The notes under the pieces are model-generated. The model made no database searches. It saw nothing but the letters and a program-made list of their open reading frames with translations, and was not told where the DNA came from. The position numbers and the translations under genes are program-made. 64,000 nt of DNA from Tiliqua scincoides (lineage: Eukaryota; Chordata; Lepidosauria; Squamata; Scincidae). Below are positions 1 through 10,096 of the stretch, piece after piece; position 1 is the stretch's first letter; each line of letters opens with the position of its first letter. The DNA lies in assembly GCF_035046505.1 (NCBI RefSeq), contig NC_089821.1, positions 31,296,348 to 31,360,347 of the forward strand, read 5' to 3'.

Positions 1-108
1 CACAATCTCGGATCTTAAATTTGTGAGCATGTATACTCACAAGCAAGTCCCACTGAGATCAATAGTATTTACCCTCAGGTTAGTGTGCAGAATGAGGGTG
101 TAGAATGA

Positions 109-198
109 GGCTGCAATCCTATATGCACTTTTGTGGGAGTAAGACCCATTGAATACAATGAGACTTACTTCTGAGTAGACATGCATAGGATTGCTCTG
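109..198 (+). repeat. ~90-bp dispersed repeat, family R1, copy 1
   Basis: The unit begins ggctgcaatcctat, has a core like gggagtaagccccattga and ends cttctgagtagacatgcata. At least 13 copies of this unit lie in the window, which proves it is interspersed. I do not know its official family name; it has no visible Pol III boxes and no coding capacity. Confidence 0.85.
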
Positions 199-876
199 TC
201 AGTCTTCCAACTGACTAATTCCAGAATAAGCCAATATATTAACTGCCAGCTTGGGTCTTGATCCACTTGCCACTTAATCCAACTGTACTGCCACAAATTG
301 CTCAAGCTGATTTATTCTGTATTTAGGCTTTCTTAGCTCCCATTGTTTCCAGTGGGGCTAATGTAATTTAAAAGAAAACATGCCATTTTAAAAAAATTTG
401 TGGGTTATACTCCTACACTGTCAGATCCATGTAATCAACTGAAGCTGTTTTATATCCTACCCTAAACTGACTGGTTGAAAAGAATAAGAAGCAGCATTCA
501 CATCTTCTCTGTTTTAGATCAATGACTAAATGACAAGTATAACTAATCTACTGCAAAGTAAAATATCACATATCCTTCTGGAGCTGTCACATTATACCAT
601 GCAAGAACTGTGATCTGACCAAACTGAATGCTCATCCATCCTTCTCCAACAGAGTGGGGAAAGTGGAATCCATGGGCTTCTGTCTCACAAAAAAACAGAT
701 GAGGTGGTAAACCTGTGTGAGGACTGCACCACTTCAAACTACAAACATGGGCTAACATAAATAGTCTTCCATCCACCACATGTAACAAAACAAATGTTTC
801 TAGCTCATTGTGGTAAACTAGTAAGCAATGGACATCATTAAATCAAAGCAGTTCCTGACATCATCTCACCCTATCT

Positions 877-918
877 CACACACACACCCCACACACACAC
901 ACCCCACACACACACACA
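877..918. repeat. Interrupted (CA)n microsatellite
   Basis: CA dinucleotides are broken by two short CCCC interruptions, giving a higher-order period of about 16 bp. Confidence 0.85.
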
Positions 919-1433
919 GAGTGAGTCATCCAATATATTACATATCTCAGTTAATACTTGCTGTGGTTAGATCACTCAGGTGTTACAGAAGATTGATTTC
1001 ACCTCCTGCCTAAGCAACACTCAAAACTAAACTGCCTGGAGAATATGTCTTTATCCCCATAGCCTCCTTATCAAATACTTTTTTTCCTAGTCCCAAAGCC
1101 CCACGTAGCATAACTTCCATCTACATGCACAGGATTATCCAAAAGGTCTCATCAGGGATTTTTGTTTCCCCCTCACATATTATATCTGCATAAATCTATA
1201 CTTGGCTGGTTCTTATTAGGTTGGGTGAGATCATCCTGCACAAGATTACAAGCCCCTGGGAAGACCTCCTGCCCAAACTTTCATGGCAAGGTATGGGAGC
1301 TGCACAGGTGATGTTCTCAAAGACTTGTGACTCTCTTTGATCCTGCCAGGCATTCACATTTTGCAACAAATGAAATGTGACAGCTTTTTTTTATTGTTTG
1401 AAAATTCCAAAGAAAACATAGCGGAAACATTTA

Positions 1434-1520
1434 AGCTGCAATCCTATACACAGATACCTGGTAGTAGGTTCCCTTAAACTCAGTGGGGTTTACTTCTGAG
1501 TAGACATGTATTGGCTTGGA
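1434..1520 (+). repeat. R1 dispersed repeat, copy 2 (diverged)
   Basis: Starts gctgcaatcctatacac and ends cttctgagtagacatgta. The middle has several substitutions relative to the other copies. Confidence 0.8.
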
Positions 1521-1957
1521 CCATTTGGGGAAGAAACTGGTAATCCACATGAACGCAGGCTGGCCAGAATTTCACCACAACAGCATTTACATTTTTAACA
1601 TTTCCCATTTGAAAATTTCTAGGGTTTGTTTTTTTTTTAATTTAGTGAAATGTCAGGAAAGAACCACACAGCTGGGTTTGCATTTTTGCATGTCATTGCA
1701 AGATGTCAAACTGGCTATCTAGAACAGCCGTTTTCAACCGCTGTGGCACACTGGTATACCGTGATGCTGCCTCAGGTGTGCCATGGGATCAGAGGAAGCA
1801 GGCAGCAGCTGCACACCCATGTGCAGGAGAAGCAGCTGCTGTGAGCCTCCCAGGGCAGGCAGCACAAGCAAGGGAGCAGCCAGGGAAGGGGCTTTGCATC
1901 CCACTCAGCAGCTAAAGAGTCTGCTTGGAGCTTGCTCCTGCTACTGAGCACGACTCA

Positions 1958-2027
1958 GGCTGCAACCTGATCCTCACTTTCCTGGGAGTAAGCCCCATTG
2001 GCTATTATAGGCACGCATAGGGTTGAG
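1958..2027 (+). repeat. R1 dispersed repeat, copy 3
   Basis: Carries the core cctgggagtaagccccattg and an acgcataggg end. It lacks the central cttctgagtagac segment and lies inside the hAT element at 1725-2924. Confidence 0.8.
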
Positions 2028-2292
2028 CATGAAGGTGGTTGTTGCCTGCCTGTGTGCTGATTGCCCAACCAGAAAAGCCTGGAGGAGCCAGGAGGTGGGA
2101 GCTGCGGAGTGAGTGAGAAGAGGGAGCCAGAAGCAGGCAAGCAGGTACACAGCAAACAAGTCTGCTGAGGCCCCCAACCTAAGGGCTGGCTGACTGATAA
2201 GGGTCCTTGAAAGTCACTTTTCCTTGCCAGTTTGCCTACAACTCCCCAAAGCGACCCTCCCTGCGCTTTGGGGCTTTTAGAGGAAGGGCGCT

Positions 2293-2382
2293 GGGCCACA
2301 ATCCTAGCCACACTTTCCTGGGAGTAAGCCCATTGACTATAATGGGGCTTACTTCTGAGCAGGCATGCATAGGCTTGGGCTT
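2293..2382 (+). repeat. R1 dispersed repeat, copy 4
   Basis: A full-length copy, from ccacaatcctagccacac to gcatgcataggcttggg, inside the hAT element at 1725-2924. Confidence 0.85.
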
Positions 2383-2932
2383 TTGGTTGCACTCTTTTTT
2401 CTCAAATACACAAGCAGGCAATTGGCACTTCTCTCTCCTCTTCTCCCCCCCCCCACTCCCTTCCCCAGGCATATTTCTCCCCCCATCTCACAATCACAGT
2501 TAGCAACTCTCTTACTGTTCCTCCCCTCACTTCCAAAGATACAGAATCACTGCCTCCCATTCTCTCTGTCTCTCCTCCACCCCCAGTTTAATCCTGCACT
2601 TGTTTCAATCATGTCTCCTCACTGCCCCTCACCTGCATTTCTTCACTATGTGATCAACCTGCCCTGTCTTTGCCAAAACTTTCTGGCACATTTGATAAGA
2701 ATTTGAACATAGGCTTTTTCCTCCTTTTCAGAAACCACATATATTTCCCTCTCCATACTTCCTGTCCATTTTTTGGTCAGGTAATGATTTAATTGTATTA
2801 ATGTTATTAATTCAAGATTAATTGTAATGTAGTAATTTAATGTAAGTAAAAAACCGGTAGTGTGCCTTGACCATTTTTGTGCCTTGTCTGTGTGCAGTGA
2901 GCTGAAAAAGGTTGAAAATGGCTGATCTAGAA

Positions 2933-4300
2933 AGTGAATTATTTTTCTGTTACTTCTGCTCAGGAGCTGCACACTTAAGTGGAACTCTGTGAAACAGACA
3001 CAACTGTGCAGGAAGCATGCCACTCTGGATTTGGTGATAGGAGGAAGGGGGGGGGGAAACCACCAGTGGAAGCTTTAAAAAAGAAATAAAATTGAATCAA
3101 CCTCTCACAGCCATCCCAAATACTGTAGTAAATTTTGTTAGCTTACCTTGCTCCCACTCTCACTGTGCCTGGTGGGTGGTCTATCTGCTCAGTTGGCACC
3201 AAGAAGACTCCTTACCCAAACACACAAACATCTGCACATGCTTCCTCTCTCCGTCCTTTTAAAGGTCCTCATGGTGGTGTTTATGTTTTAGCCTCCTCCC
3301 TCCCATCCCCCTGCACAGTTTGGTAACTAACCACACGTTGCTTGCAACCAACCACAGTTGAGAAGTCCCAGCTCCAGCTGACACCTGTCCCTTTACATTC
3401 CAGGCTTGCACCAGTTATCAAAACAATGACTTCCTGTGGGAGATTCAGAGGTCCTGGAGACCTCTGAATTCCATGGTGGGCATGTGGCATATGTGTTCAG
3501 GCAGTCAGACTTGTGTGCAACATTGTAAATTGGACCCCCTCCCCTCCCCAAAATGAGGTCAATGGTTAAGGGCATGAAGCAAGATTCCTGCTTCAGATGT
3601 CCACAGCTGTTGACAGGTGAGTAAAGCTGGGGGGAATGTGCTTTGGGAGGGTGAAGAGCTGACAGGGAGGGCTGGTGAGGAGGGAGTTGTAATTGCCTCA
3701 AGCTAGAATTGTCTTGGGAAATGAACCCATTACATCCTGTTTTTTTCTGAGAAATCAAGTAATTTCTGAGCTAATTTGAGGCAAGTGGAAAAGAGCCCAC
3801 CCATCACTAAAAATAATGCACCAAATCCATGTCAGAGCCACCATCTCTGCCTCCTCTCTTGGTAATATGGAGGCTTTCTATAGAGGCTTTCAAAAACTTC
3901 AGTTGATTTTCCTTTTTTGTATTTTATCTCTTTTCCAATGGTACTTTTTAATCAAACACTACAAGGCTAAACTGTTCCCCACTTCTGCCCTTTTTCCAGC
4001 TTTGACTTGCATTGATTTTCCATGTTGGATGACACTGCAGAGATACAGTTGTCCAACCAAACCAGATTGGAGAGCTGAATAATGGTCCATAAAGCAATAT
4101 GAATGGTGCAGAGGAAAACATTTCTCTCCATAATACTAGAACTGGGGGAGGGGGCTCAATATGATTGCTTGGCAGTAGGTTCAGGGCAAAGGAAAAAAAA
4201 GAGTTCTTCACACAAAACACAAATCTCTTATGGAATTCAGTTTCCAGATGAGGAAGGGACCATTGCCTTCTAGCATATTGAGGGCAAGATGCTGTAGTCA
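2933..4300. other. Intergenic DNA, no gene recognised
   Basis: Several open frames of 60-120 codons overlap on both strands, with no conserved motif or splice context, so I treat them as chance. No repeat was recognised with confidence. Confidence 0.5.
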
Positions 4301-4307
4301 TTTGGGA

Positions 4308-4448
4308 GTTGGACAGAGTTCAAATCTCCTCTTAACAATGAAGCTTCCTGGGTGACTTTGGGCCAATCACTGTGTCTCAGAACTCACCTACCTCACAGGG
4401 TTGTTGTGAGGACAAAAGGAGAGAAGGAACCATGCACCGCCCTGAACT
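4308..4448 (+). repeat. MIR/CORE-type tRNA-derived SINE fragment
   Basis: A B-box-like gttcaaatct is followed by the CORE-like gggtgactttgggccaatca and cctcacagggttgttgtgag, typical of MIR-class SINEs. The A-box end is missing or decayed. A related copy lies on the - strand at 12965-13165. Confidence 0.75.
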
Positions 4449-4830
4449 CCTTGGAGGAAGGAGCGAGAAGCTGCCTCAGCAAGTGTCCCTCCTCCAGGGA
4501 GAGCCCAGAAGTGTCTTAGCAGTCACTTAGCAGTCACTTAGCAGTCTGGGTTCTCCTTGGAAGAGAAGGCACAGGTGAATTTGTGCCCCCTGTTCCTTCT
4601 CCTGTGGGGACTTCCCTTCAAGGGGGACACAAAGCCACTGCAGTGAGCATCCCCTCCTCTGGGCGAACCTGGAAGTGACGTCACTAACAATTCCTAACAT
4701 CACTGACTTCTCTAATAAATTCACACATGTGCCATGTTTTACATATGTTGTGGTATTGATCTTATAGAGTTAGTTTTTTAACCCATGTAAAAAATGCAAT
4801 TGCAATAAATACAACTGCAAAAATGCAATA

Positions 4831-5150
4831 CACAGGTGTGCGCCACCAAACGACAGGTATATGTTCTACTATCCCTGTTGTTATGCGATTAGGTTGTTAA
4901 GTGAAAATTCCACCCAATCTAGTGCCTTTGATGTGTAAACAGACACTCCCTGCCAGACACAGCTGGCTGCACAGGCTGCTGGAGATAGACTGCCTTTTCT
5001 TTGCATTAAGAGTCTCTCTGTTGTGTAAACAGACACTCTGCTGCAGGCTATGGGAGACTTGATTGCCACATTAATAGCATCTTTGCTGTGCTTTGACCAC
5101 TGTCATATATGTGGTCCATTGTTATGCGGTCCGTAGTTAAGTTGTGCACG

Positions 5151-5156
<6 letters not shown>
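4831..5156. mobile_element. Pogo/Tigger-like MITE
   Basis: The left terminus cacaggtgtgcgccac and right terminus gtgcacgcctgtg are inverted relatives. A TA precedes the left end. The subterminal text (repeated tgttatgcg and gttaag motifs) is like Tigger-type Tc1/mariner elements. It is about 326 bp, with no coding capacity. The right end merges into a GT microsatellite. Confidence 0.65.

Positions 5157-5231
<75 letters not shown>
5153..5231. repeat. (GT)n(AT)n microsatellite
   Basis: About 16 GT units are followed by about 23 AT units. The AT tract resumes at 5666 (catatatatataaaa), beyond the LINE-B copy, so the LINE seems to have landed within an AT-rich tract. Confidence 0.95.
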
Positions 5232-5234
<3 letters not shown>

Positions 5235-5665
5235 ATTGGCAACCTTCAGTCTCGAAAGACTATGGTATCGCGCTCTGAATGGTGGTTCTGGCACAGCGTC
5301 TAGTGTGGCTGAAAAGGCCAATCCGGGAGTGACAATCCCTTCCACACCGGGAGCAAGTGCAGTCTGTCCCTGGTCTGTCTCCCTGACTATGGGCCTTCCT
5401 TCTTTGCCTCTTAGCCTCAGACTGTTGGCAAAGTGTCTCTTCAAACTGGGAAAGGCCATGCTGCACAGCCTGCCTCCAAGCGGGCTGCTCAGAGGCCAGG
5501 GTTTCCCACTTGTTGAGGTCCATCCCTAAGGCCTTCAGATCCCTCTTGCAGATGTCCTTGTATCGCAGCTGTGGTCTGCCTGTAGGGCGCTTTCCTTGCA
5601 CGAGTTCTCCATAGAGGAGATCCTTTGGGATCCGGCCATCATCCATTCTCACGACATGACCAAGC
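5232..5665 (-). mobile_element. LINE-B 3' end (5'-truncated non-LTR retrotransposon)
   Basis: On the - strand, a frame of 130 codons at 5260-5652 encodes the C-terminal part of a LINE polymerase protein: MDDGRIPKDLLYGELVQGKR, then GRPQLRYKD, ending in a Cys/His finger (CSRCGRDC, then HSRIGLFSHTRRC). It is collinear with the copies at 28968-29508 and 48121-49182. The stop is followed by only about 25 nt of 3' UTR, ending ggttgcc. It is a 5'-truncated copy of about 430 bp. RTE-like affinity is suggested by the FADD box of the 48-kb copy, but the clade is not certain. Confidence 0.88.
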
Positions 5666-5954
5666 CATATATATATAAAATATAAAATTTTAAGATCAAT
5701 ACCACAACATGTCCTCTGACCACCGACCTGTTAAGATGCGCACACCAGGACTCTGATGCCCAGGTGATCTTGAGCACAAGGCATGCAGGACGAGGCCTTG
5801 CTATCTCTAAGTAATAGCTGATCCTAATCAGATGCTGTAAATATACACTCAATGGAACTCGCAAGACCCCCTTAGTTGTGGAGCCTCACTGGGAGCACTT
5901 GGTTCAATGAGACCAAGGACAGAATTTCTGTTTTGTTACTAGGATTCATCCAGT
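5666..5954. other. Unassigned intergenic DNA
   Basis: No recognised gene. The 20 bp at 5691-5710 are an exact inverse of 4745-4764. Confidence 0.5.
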
Positions 5955-6421
5955 GGGGGCTGTGGATAAGAATAGGCCCTCAGTTTGGCTGTACTTGCCG
6001 TAAGAGGCGACTAAACAGCCACCGGGTAGATGGGACTCGTCAGCCTGGGAAGGCAGCTCATCTGAGAGAAGGAAAACTCTGATCCCAAACCTCCACTGCC
6101 TTGTGGCTACATCCAGTTATGGAAAAGGCTTCAGGAGTCAACCTCGAGGCAGAATCCGGAGCCGGAGTCCCTGAGGCAGTTCATGGCTGAACACAGTCAC
6201 GTTCTGGCAACTCCTGCGACGCCGCTGGAACCAACTGTATTGGCCTCTGCCTTTCCATTGGACCATTTCAGCGACGTGGAGAGGGGGGATTTGCTGCCTG
6301 GGTAACAGCCTATCCGCCATACCTACTTTACCCAGGCTTCGCGCACTGGAGAGGACACTCTGTTCCAGAACCACCATTCAGAGCGTGACACCATAGTCTT
6401 CCGAGACTGAAGGATGCCAAC
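5955..6421 (+). mobile_element. Non-autonomous retroelement sharing the LINE-B tail, copy 1
   Basis: This ~467-bp unit starts gggggctgtggataagaa, contains aagaggcgactaaacagcca and ends ccatagtcttccgagactga. Its last ~70 bp (6354-6421) match the end of LINE-B at 49113-49182, while the rest does not match that LINE's coding region. A second copy lies inverted at 16161-16699. It is either an internally deleted LINE-B (5' UTR joined to 3' tail) or a SINE using LINE-B's tail. Confidence 0.82.
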
Positions 6422-6439
6422 ACACCACAACATACACAA

Positions 6440-6595
6440 AAATGGCACGATTGTTTTATACTGCTGGATTTTGTCTATTTTTTGCCATGTGTTGATTTTA
6501 TGGTGTTTTATGTTTTTATTGTGAACTGCTTTGTGCAGGTTTTAATTGGGAAAAGTATAACTGTATATAAGACAAAATAAACAAATAAATAAGAG
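6440..6595 (+). repeat. LINE-like 3' tail remnant ending in (AAAT)n
   Basis: Text such as tgtgaactgctttgtgcagg and tataagacaaaataaa followed by aaataaataa resembles the 3' ends of reptile LINE/SINE families. Similar tails occur at 30691-30935 and 34915-35010. Assignment to a family is tentative. Confidence 0.4.
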
Positions 6596-6901
6596 GAAAG
6601 CCAAGCCAGATTTCAGATGGAAAGTCATTCCTGTGGTAAAGATCTGTACAGAACAAAGGTTGTAGGCAGGGAGTAGGATTGATGATCTAAGAGCTGCCAA
6701 AGAAAATGGTACCAGTTGAGTGAAGAGTCCAGAGATATGCATACAGAGAGAGCAAAGATGAAAGACAGGGAGGAGCAAGAGTGTGAAGGCATTGAAAGTA
6801 ACCAAAGAAGCCTGAAGTGAAGGTGAGAAGCCACCAAAGAAAACTGAATATATGATCTGTACCGTGAGCAGAAAGTATCTGATCGACGGCAGAGTTTAAA
6901 C

Positions 6902-7123
6902 CAGCTATTTTCAACCACTGTGCCATGGTACATTGGTGTGCCACAAATGGTCCCCAGGTGTGCCACAGGAGTTTGAGAGAAGGACATTTATTAGTAGGGC
7001 CATTGGGAGGGATGTGAGCCCCCTGTCGGCAGTGGCTTGTCAATTGTCAAAAAACTGATAGTGTGCCTTGGCAATTTAATCACCTTGCTTGTACCATGAA
7101 ATGAAAAAGGTGGAAAATGGCTG
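6902..7123. mobile_element. hAT-type MITE, 222 bp
   Basis: Ends cagctattttcaacc and ggtggaaaatggctg are imperfect inverted repeats. The flanks gtttaaac (6894-6901) and gtttaacc (7124-7131) form an 8-bp target duplication with one mismatch. It is related to the longer element at 1725-2924 and abuts the piggyBac-like mini-element at 7126-7195. Confidence 0.85.
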
Positions 7124-7125
7124 GT

Positions 7126-7195
7126 TTAACCCATTTTTGCCTGGCCTACAGGTGTATACATTTGGTCCCTGTGGCGTTGGGTGGAAATGGCTTAA
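7126..7195 (-). mobile_element. piggyBac-like mini-MITE, copy 1 (70 bp)
   Basis: TTAA at both ends, with the inverted ends ttaacccatttttgcc and ggtggaaatggcttaa. The inside shares caggtgtatacatt with the copy at 30371-30451, which lies in the opposite orientation. Confidence 0.75.
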
Positions 7196-7199
7196 ACAG

Positions 7200-8350
7200 A
7201 GTGACAATTTAAGAGTAGAAGCAAATAACTACAGTATGTTATTGCAGTTACCTACATGAAAAAGTAAGGGGAATTATGCTTAATCACACACGTATCTGGA
7301 ACCTGACTGTGTTTCCTGCAGGGATGATGGAAATGCAGTCTGCACATGATCAGAGACTTATCTTATTCATTAGAACACACTTTCCAGGATTTATGTCCTC
7401 TGGAACTGAACAGCAGGACCCGAAATGGATAAATTTTAGCTATCATGATAGTTTTATACTGCTGGCATTGTCTACTTTTTTTTGTTGGTTGCATCTAGGA
7501 CTCCAACAAGGTCTGCATGCACATTGGAGGAGACGAATATTTACAATCACGCTCCTCAAACACGGTCAGATACAACAGAAGACTGAGTTTTCTAGTCTTT
7601 TCAACGTTGCATAAAGAAGGGATTTCAGCACGAACCACTTGTCATGTTTCACAGCTGCAGGCCTGAGAAAAACCTGTACCTGTCAATCCCCCCCCCACAC
7701 ACACACACAGTTGTTGAAATACAAGAGTTCTGTCTTAAGATCGCATCAAATCACATGCACAGACAAGAGTATTTTGTAATGAATGTAGTGCATTAATGCC
7801 CTTGTACAAAAATGCATGATTCTGGCTGCAATCCTATGCTCACTTACCTGGGAATAAGCCTGATTGCATATAGTTACTTCTGAGTCAACATGCACAGGCT
7901 AATGCTGCACATCAGTTATGACTTGGAAACCAATTGGGTTAAACCACAAAAACCATGAATGCCGCAAGCGTTTCCACTAGGCTGATACAAAGTCTGTGTT
8001 TGCTTCCCCTATTCAATTAGTGCCACCATGTGGTGGAAAGAATCTCTGTGGTTTAGCTCCAGGTTACATTGCATTTATGTGGCTGTGGTGAGATGGTGAT
8101 TTCAATTATATTTACTTTTCAAATTATCTTTTTATTGGCATTAATTAAACAACCAGAATACATTTTCTGAACGTGTTCTTTTCCAGAAATGTTAATGGGT
8201 GGGGAGTGAGATTCCATGCACCAGAAAGTCAAGTTTTCAGTACAATGTCTGAAAAGCAACTGAATATGGAGAGGTCAGGCATATGTGATTTCAGTATGCA
8301 TACACATTCAGATAACATTAGATAAGACTAAATAGCCAAGAAAATGACAT
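7200..8350. other. Intergenic DNA, no gene recognised
   Basis: Contains one R1 copy (7824-7906) and a short C/CA run at 7688-7712. The 112-codon frame at 7276-7614 has no recognisable domain or splice sites. Confidence 0.5.
7824..7906 (+). repeat. R1 dispersed repeat, copy 5
   Basis: ggctgcaatcctatgctcac followed by acctgggaataagcc and a tgcacaggct end. The centre is shortened. Confidence 0.8.
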
Positions 8351-8351
8351 T

Positions 8352-8430
8352 CATAGAATCAACAGAATCATAGAGTCAGAAGGAACATAAAGGTAATCTA
8401 GTCCAACTCCTTGCCTGTAGCAGGAAATTC
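8352..8430 (+). repeat. L2/CR1-type LINE fragment
   Basis: Contains agaatcatagagtcagaagg and aatctagtccaactcc, a text very common in LINE 3' regions of reptile genomes. It is too short for a finer call. Confidence 0.55.
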
Positions 8431-8802
8431 TATGGTAGTATCTGAATATGCATGGTTCCAATTTTTATACCTCAATCCTATCCCCTACTACTTGGACCAA
8501 TGGAGCTGCACCATGGGGGGGGGGATCAGGTGTCCTCCTCAAAGAAAGGGAACTTTTGTTCCTTTACCTCAGTGTAATCCCCCTGTTGTCCAAAGGGGCA
8601 TGGCAAAGCTGGGTGGAGAGCATAGGACAGTGTTTCTCAAACTGTGGGTCAGGACCCCCTAGGTGGATCATGAGCCAGTTTCAGGTGCGTTCCCATTCAT
8701 TTCAATGTTTTATTTTTAATATATTAGACTTGATGCTGCCATGGTATGTGACTGCATTTGGGGAAATGTTACAGACCTGTACTTTTAACAAGCTACTATG
8801 TA

Positions 8803-9238
8803 CAGGTTGAGTTCCATTATTCACAAGGGTTCTGTTTGAAGAACTCATTGGATAGCAAAACACACTATAACAAATCAATTTAAAAAACAAAGTCTCTTTG
8901 TTCTGGTGATTTAAAAACGGCCTTGCTGACCTTTTGAAATGCACACAGAGTCAATCAGTCTCTCTCCAGGAGCTTAGGCTTCACTAGGAAACAGCAATCC
9001 CTCCCTTCACCAGGAGCCCCAGCAAGGGGGAAAGAATTGAGAAGGTGATAATCACTGCCATTTAGCCTTTCACGAGTTCAGGGGGAAGGGAGGAGTGAAG
9101 TCTGCAGAGAGAATGACTGATGGATTGTCAGCCAGCTGCCCTCTCTGGCATTATTAAATGACTATTTTCCTTTAATTTAAGGGGCCCTTCTCATCAACTT
9201 TGAGATAGAAAAATCTGTGGATAATTAGGTTATACCTG
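8803..9238. mobile_element. Pogo-like MITE nested in hAT, copy 1
   Basis: Begins caggttgagttccattatt after TA (8801-8802) and ends aggttatacctg before TA (9239-9240). It has an internal Tigger-like gggttctgttt motif and no coding capacity. It is related to 9386-9897 and 25239-25765. Confidence 0.75.
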
Positions 9239-9240
9239 TA

Positions 9241-9385
9241 ATCACTTGCATGACTATCTCTCTGCAACATTAAAAAGCAGTTGTTTAAACTGTTATTTTA
9301 AAGGGGTGCATTTTTTTTTCCCTTCTCCAGGGATCAGCACATTCTCATTTGCAGGGGCCAAATCTGTGTATAAAAAATCCGTGTG
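9241..9385. mobile_element. Partial pogo-like element (right-end half)
   Basis: Contains ccttctccagggatcagcac and gtataaaaaatccgtgtg, which match the right half of the neighbouring copy and of the copy at 25239-25765. It has no left end of its own. Confidence 0.65.
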
Positions 9386-9897
9386 CAGGTTGAGTTTCAT
9401 TATTCGCGTGGGTTCCGTTCCAAGCACTCACGTGGATGGCAAAAAACGCACTATAGCAAATCAATTTTAAAAGCAAAGTTTCTTTGCTCTGGTGATTTAA
9501 AAAACTACCTTGTTGACCCTTGTGATGTAAGATAAGAGTCATTAAGAAGACAATCCATCAATCAGTCTTCCTCCAAGTGCTTACAAAGGTGCTTCACTCA
9601 GCCCTTCCCTTCACCAATGCAAAGTGATCACCTTTCTTTCACATGCTCAGGGGTAAGGGTGGGGTCTGCTGGAGAGAGAAGGATTGATGGATTGTCAGCC
9701 AGCTACCCTCTCTCTCTCTCTCTCTCTCTCATTAAGGAGGCTATTGTTAAAGGGCTGTTCAGTTTTTTAAACTGATTTTAAAGGGATGCATTTTTCCCCT
9801 TCTCCAGGGATCAGCACATTCCTTCTCATTTGCAGGGGCCATTCGCATTGAGTCAAATCCGTGTATAAAAAATCCATGTCTAAATAGGCTGGACCTG
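9386..9897. mobile_element. Pogo-like MITE nested in hAT, copy 2
   Basis: Begins caggttgagtttcattattc and ends aggctggacctg before TA. It contains a (TC)n tract at about 9709-9731. Same family as 8803-9238 and 25239-25765. Confidence 0.75.
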
Positions 9898-9917
9898 TAT
9901 ATTCTTTTAACAATGAT

Positions 9918-9964
9918 AGTCAATGGGACTTAGTCCTGGGTAAGTGTAGGTAGGATTGCAGCCT
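9918..9964 (-). repeat. R1 dispersed repeat, copy 6 (partial, inverted)
   Basis: gtcaatgggacttagtcctg followed by taggattgcagcc is the inverse of the R1 core and head. It lies inside the hAT element at 8628-10088. Confidence 0.7.
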
Positions 9965-10096
9965 AGGATTGTTAAAAAATTTTCCTGCTTGATGATGTCA
10001 CTTCCGGTCATGACACCACTTCCAGCAGATCCTGACAGATTCTCATTTTAAAAAGTGGGTCCTGGTGCTAAATGTGTGAGAGCCACTGGCATAGGA

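Larger units (their letters stand above)
1..1430. other. Intergenic DNA, mostly unique
   Basis: No coding signal is seen: open frames here are short and lack recognisable domains. The stretch holds one copy of the ~90-bp dispersed repeat (109-198) and an interrupted CA repeat (877-918). The gene expected upstream of TRAF6 by vertebrate synteny (RAG1) is not in the window. Confidence 0.6.
1725..2924. mobile_element. Non-autonomous hAT-type DNA transposon, 1.2 kb
   Basis: The left end is cagccgttttcaacc; the right end is ggttgaaaatggctg, its imperfect inverse. The element is flanked by a perfect 8-bp target duplication, atctagaa, at 1717-1724 and 2925-2932, as hAT elements make. There is no transposase frame. 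Two R1 repeats (1958-2027 and 2293-2382) sit inside. A shorter relative with similar ends is at 6902-7123. Confidence 0.88.
8628..10088. mobile_element. hAT-type element filled with pogo-like elements
   Basis: The left end cagtgtttctcaaact and right end gtgtgagagccactg are inverted relatives. Both sides carry the exact 8-bp duplication gcatagga (8620-8627 and 10089-10096). About 1.1 kb of the 1.46 kb inside is pogo-like sequence (8803-9897) plus an R1 copy, so the original hAT MITE was only about 350 bp. Confidence 0.9.

Noticed and set aside
1955-2503. 98-145 codon frames on both strands
   Set aside because: They lie inside the hAT element 1725-2924 and include R1 repeats.
5103-5242. Frames made of repeated Cys-Val, Tyr-Ile or Thr-His
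   Set aside because: Simple translation of GT and AT microsatellites; likewise at 42429-42614 and 53032-53104.
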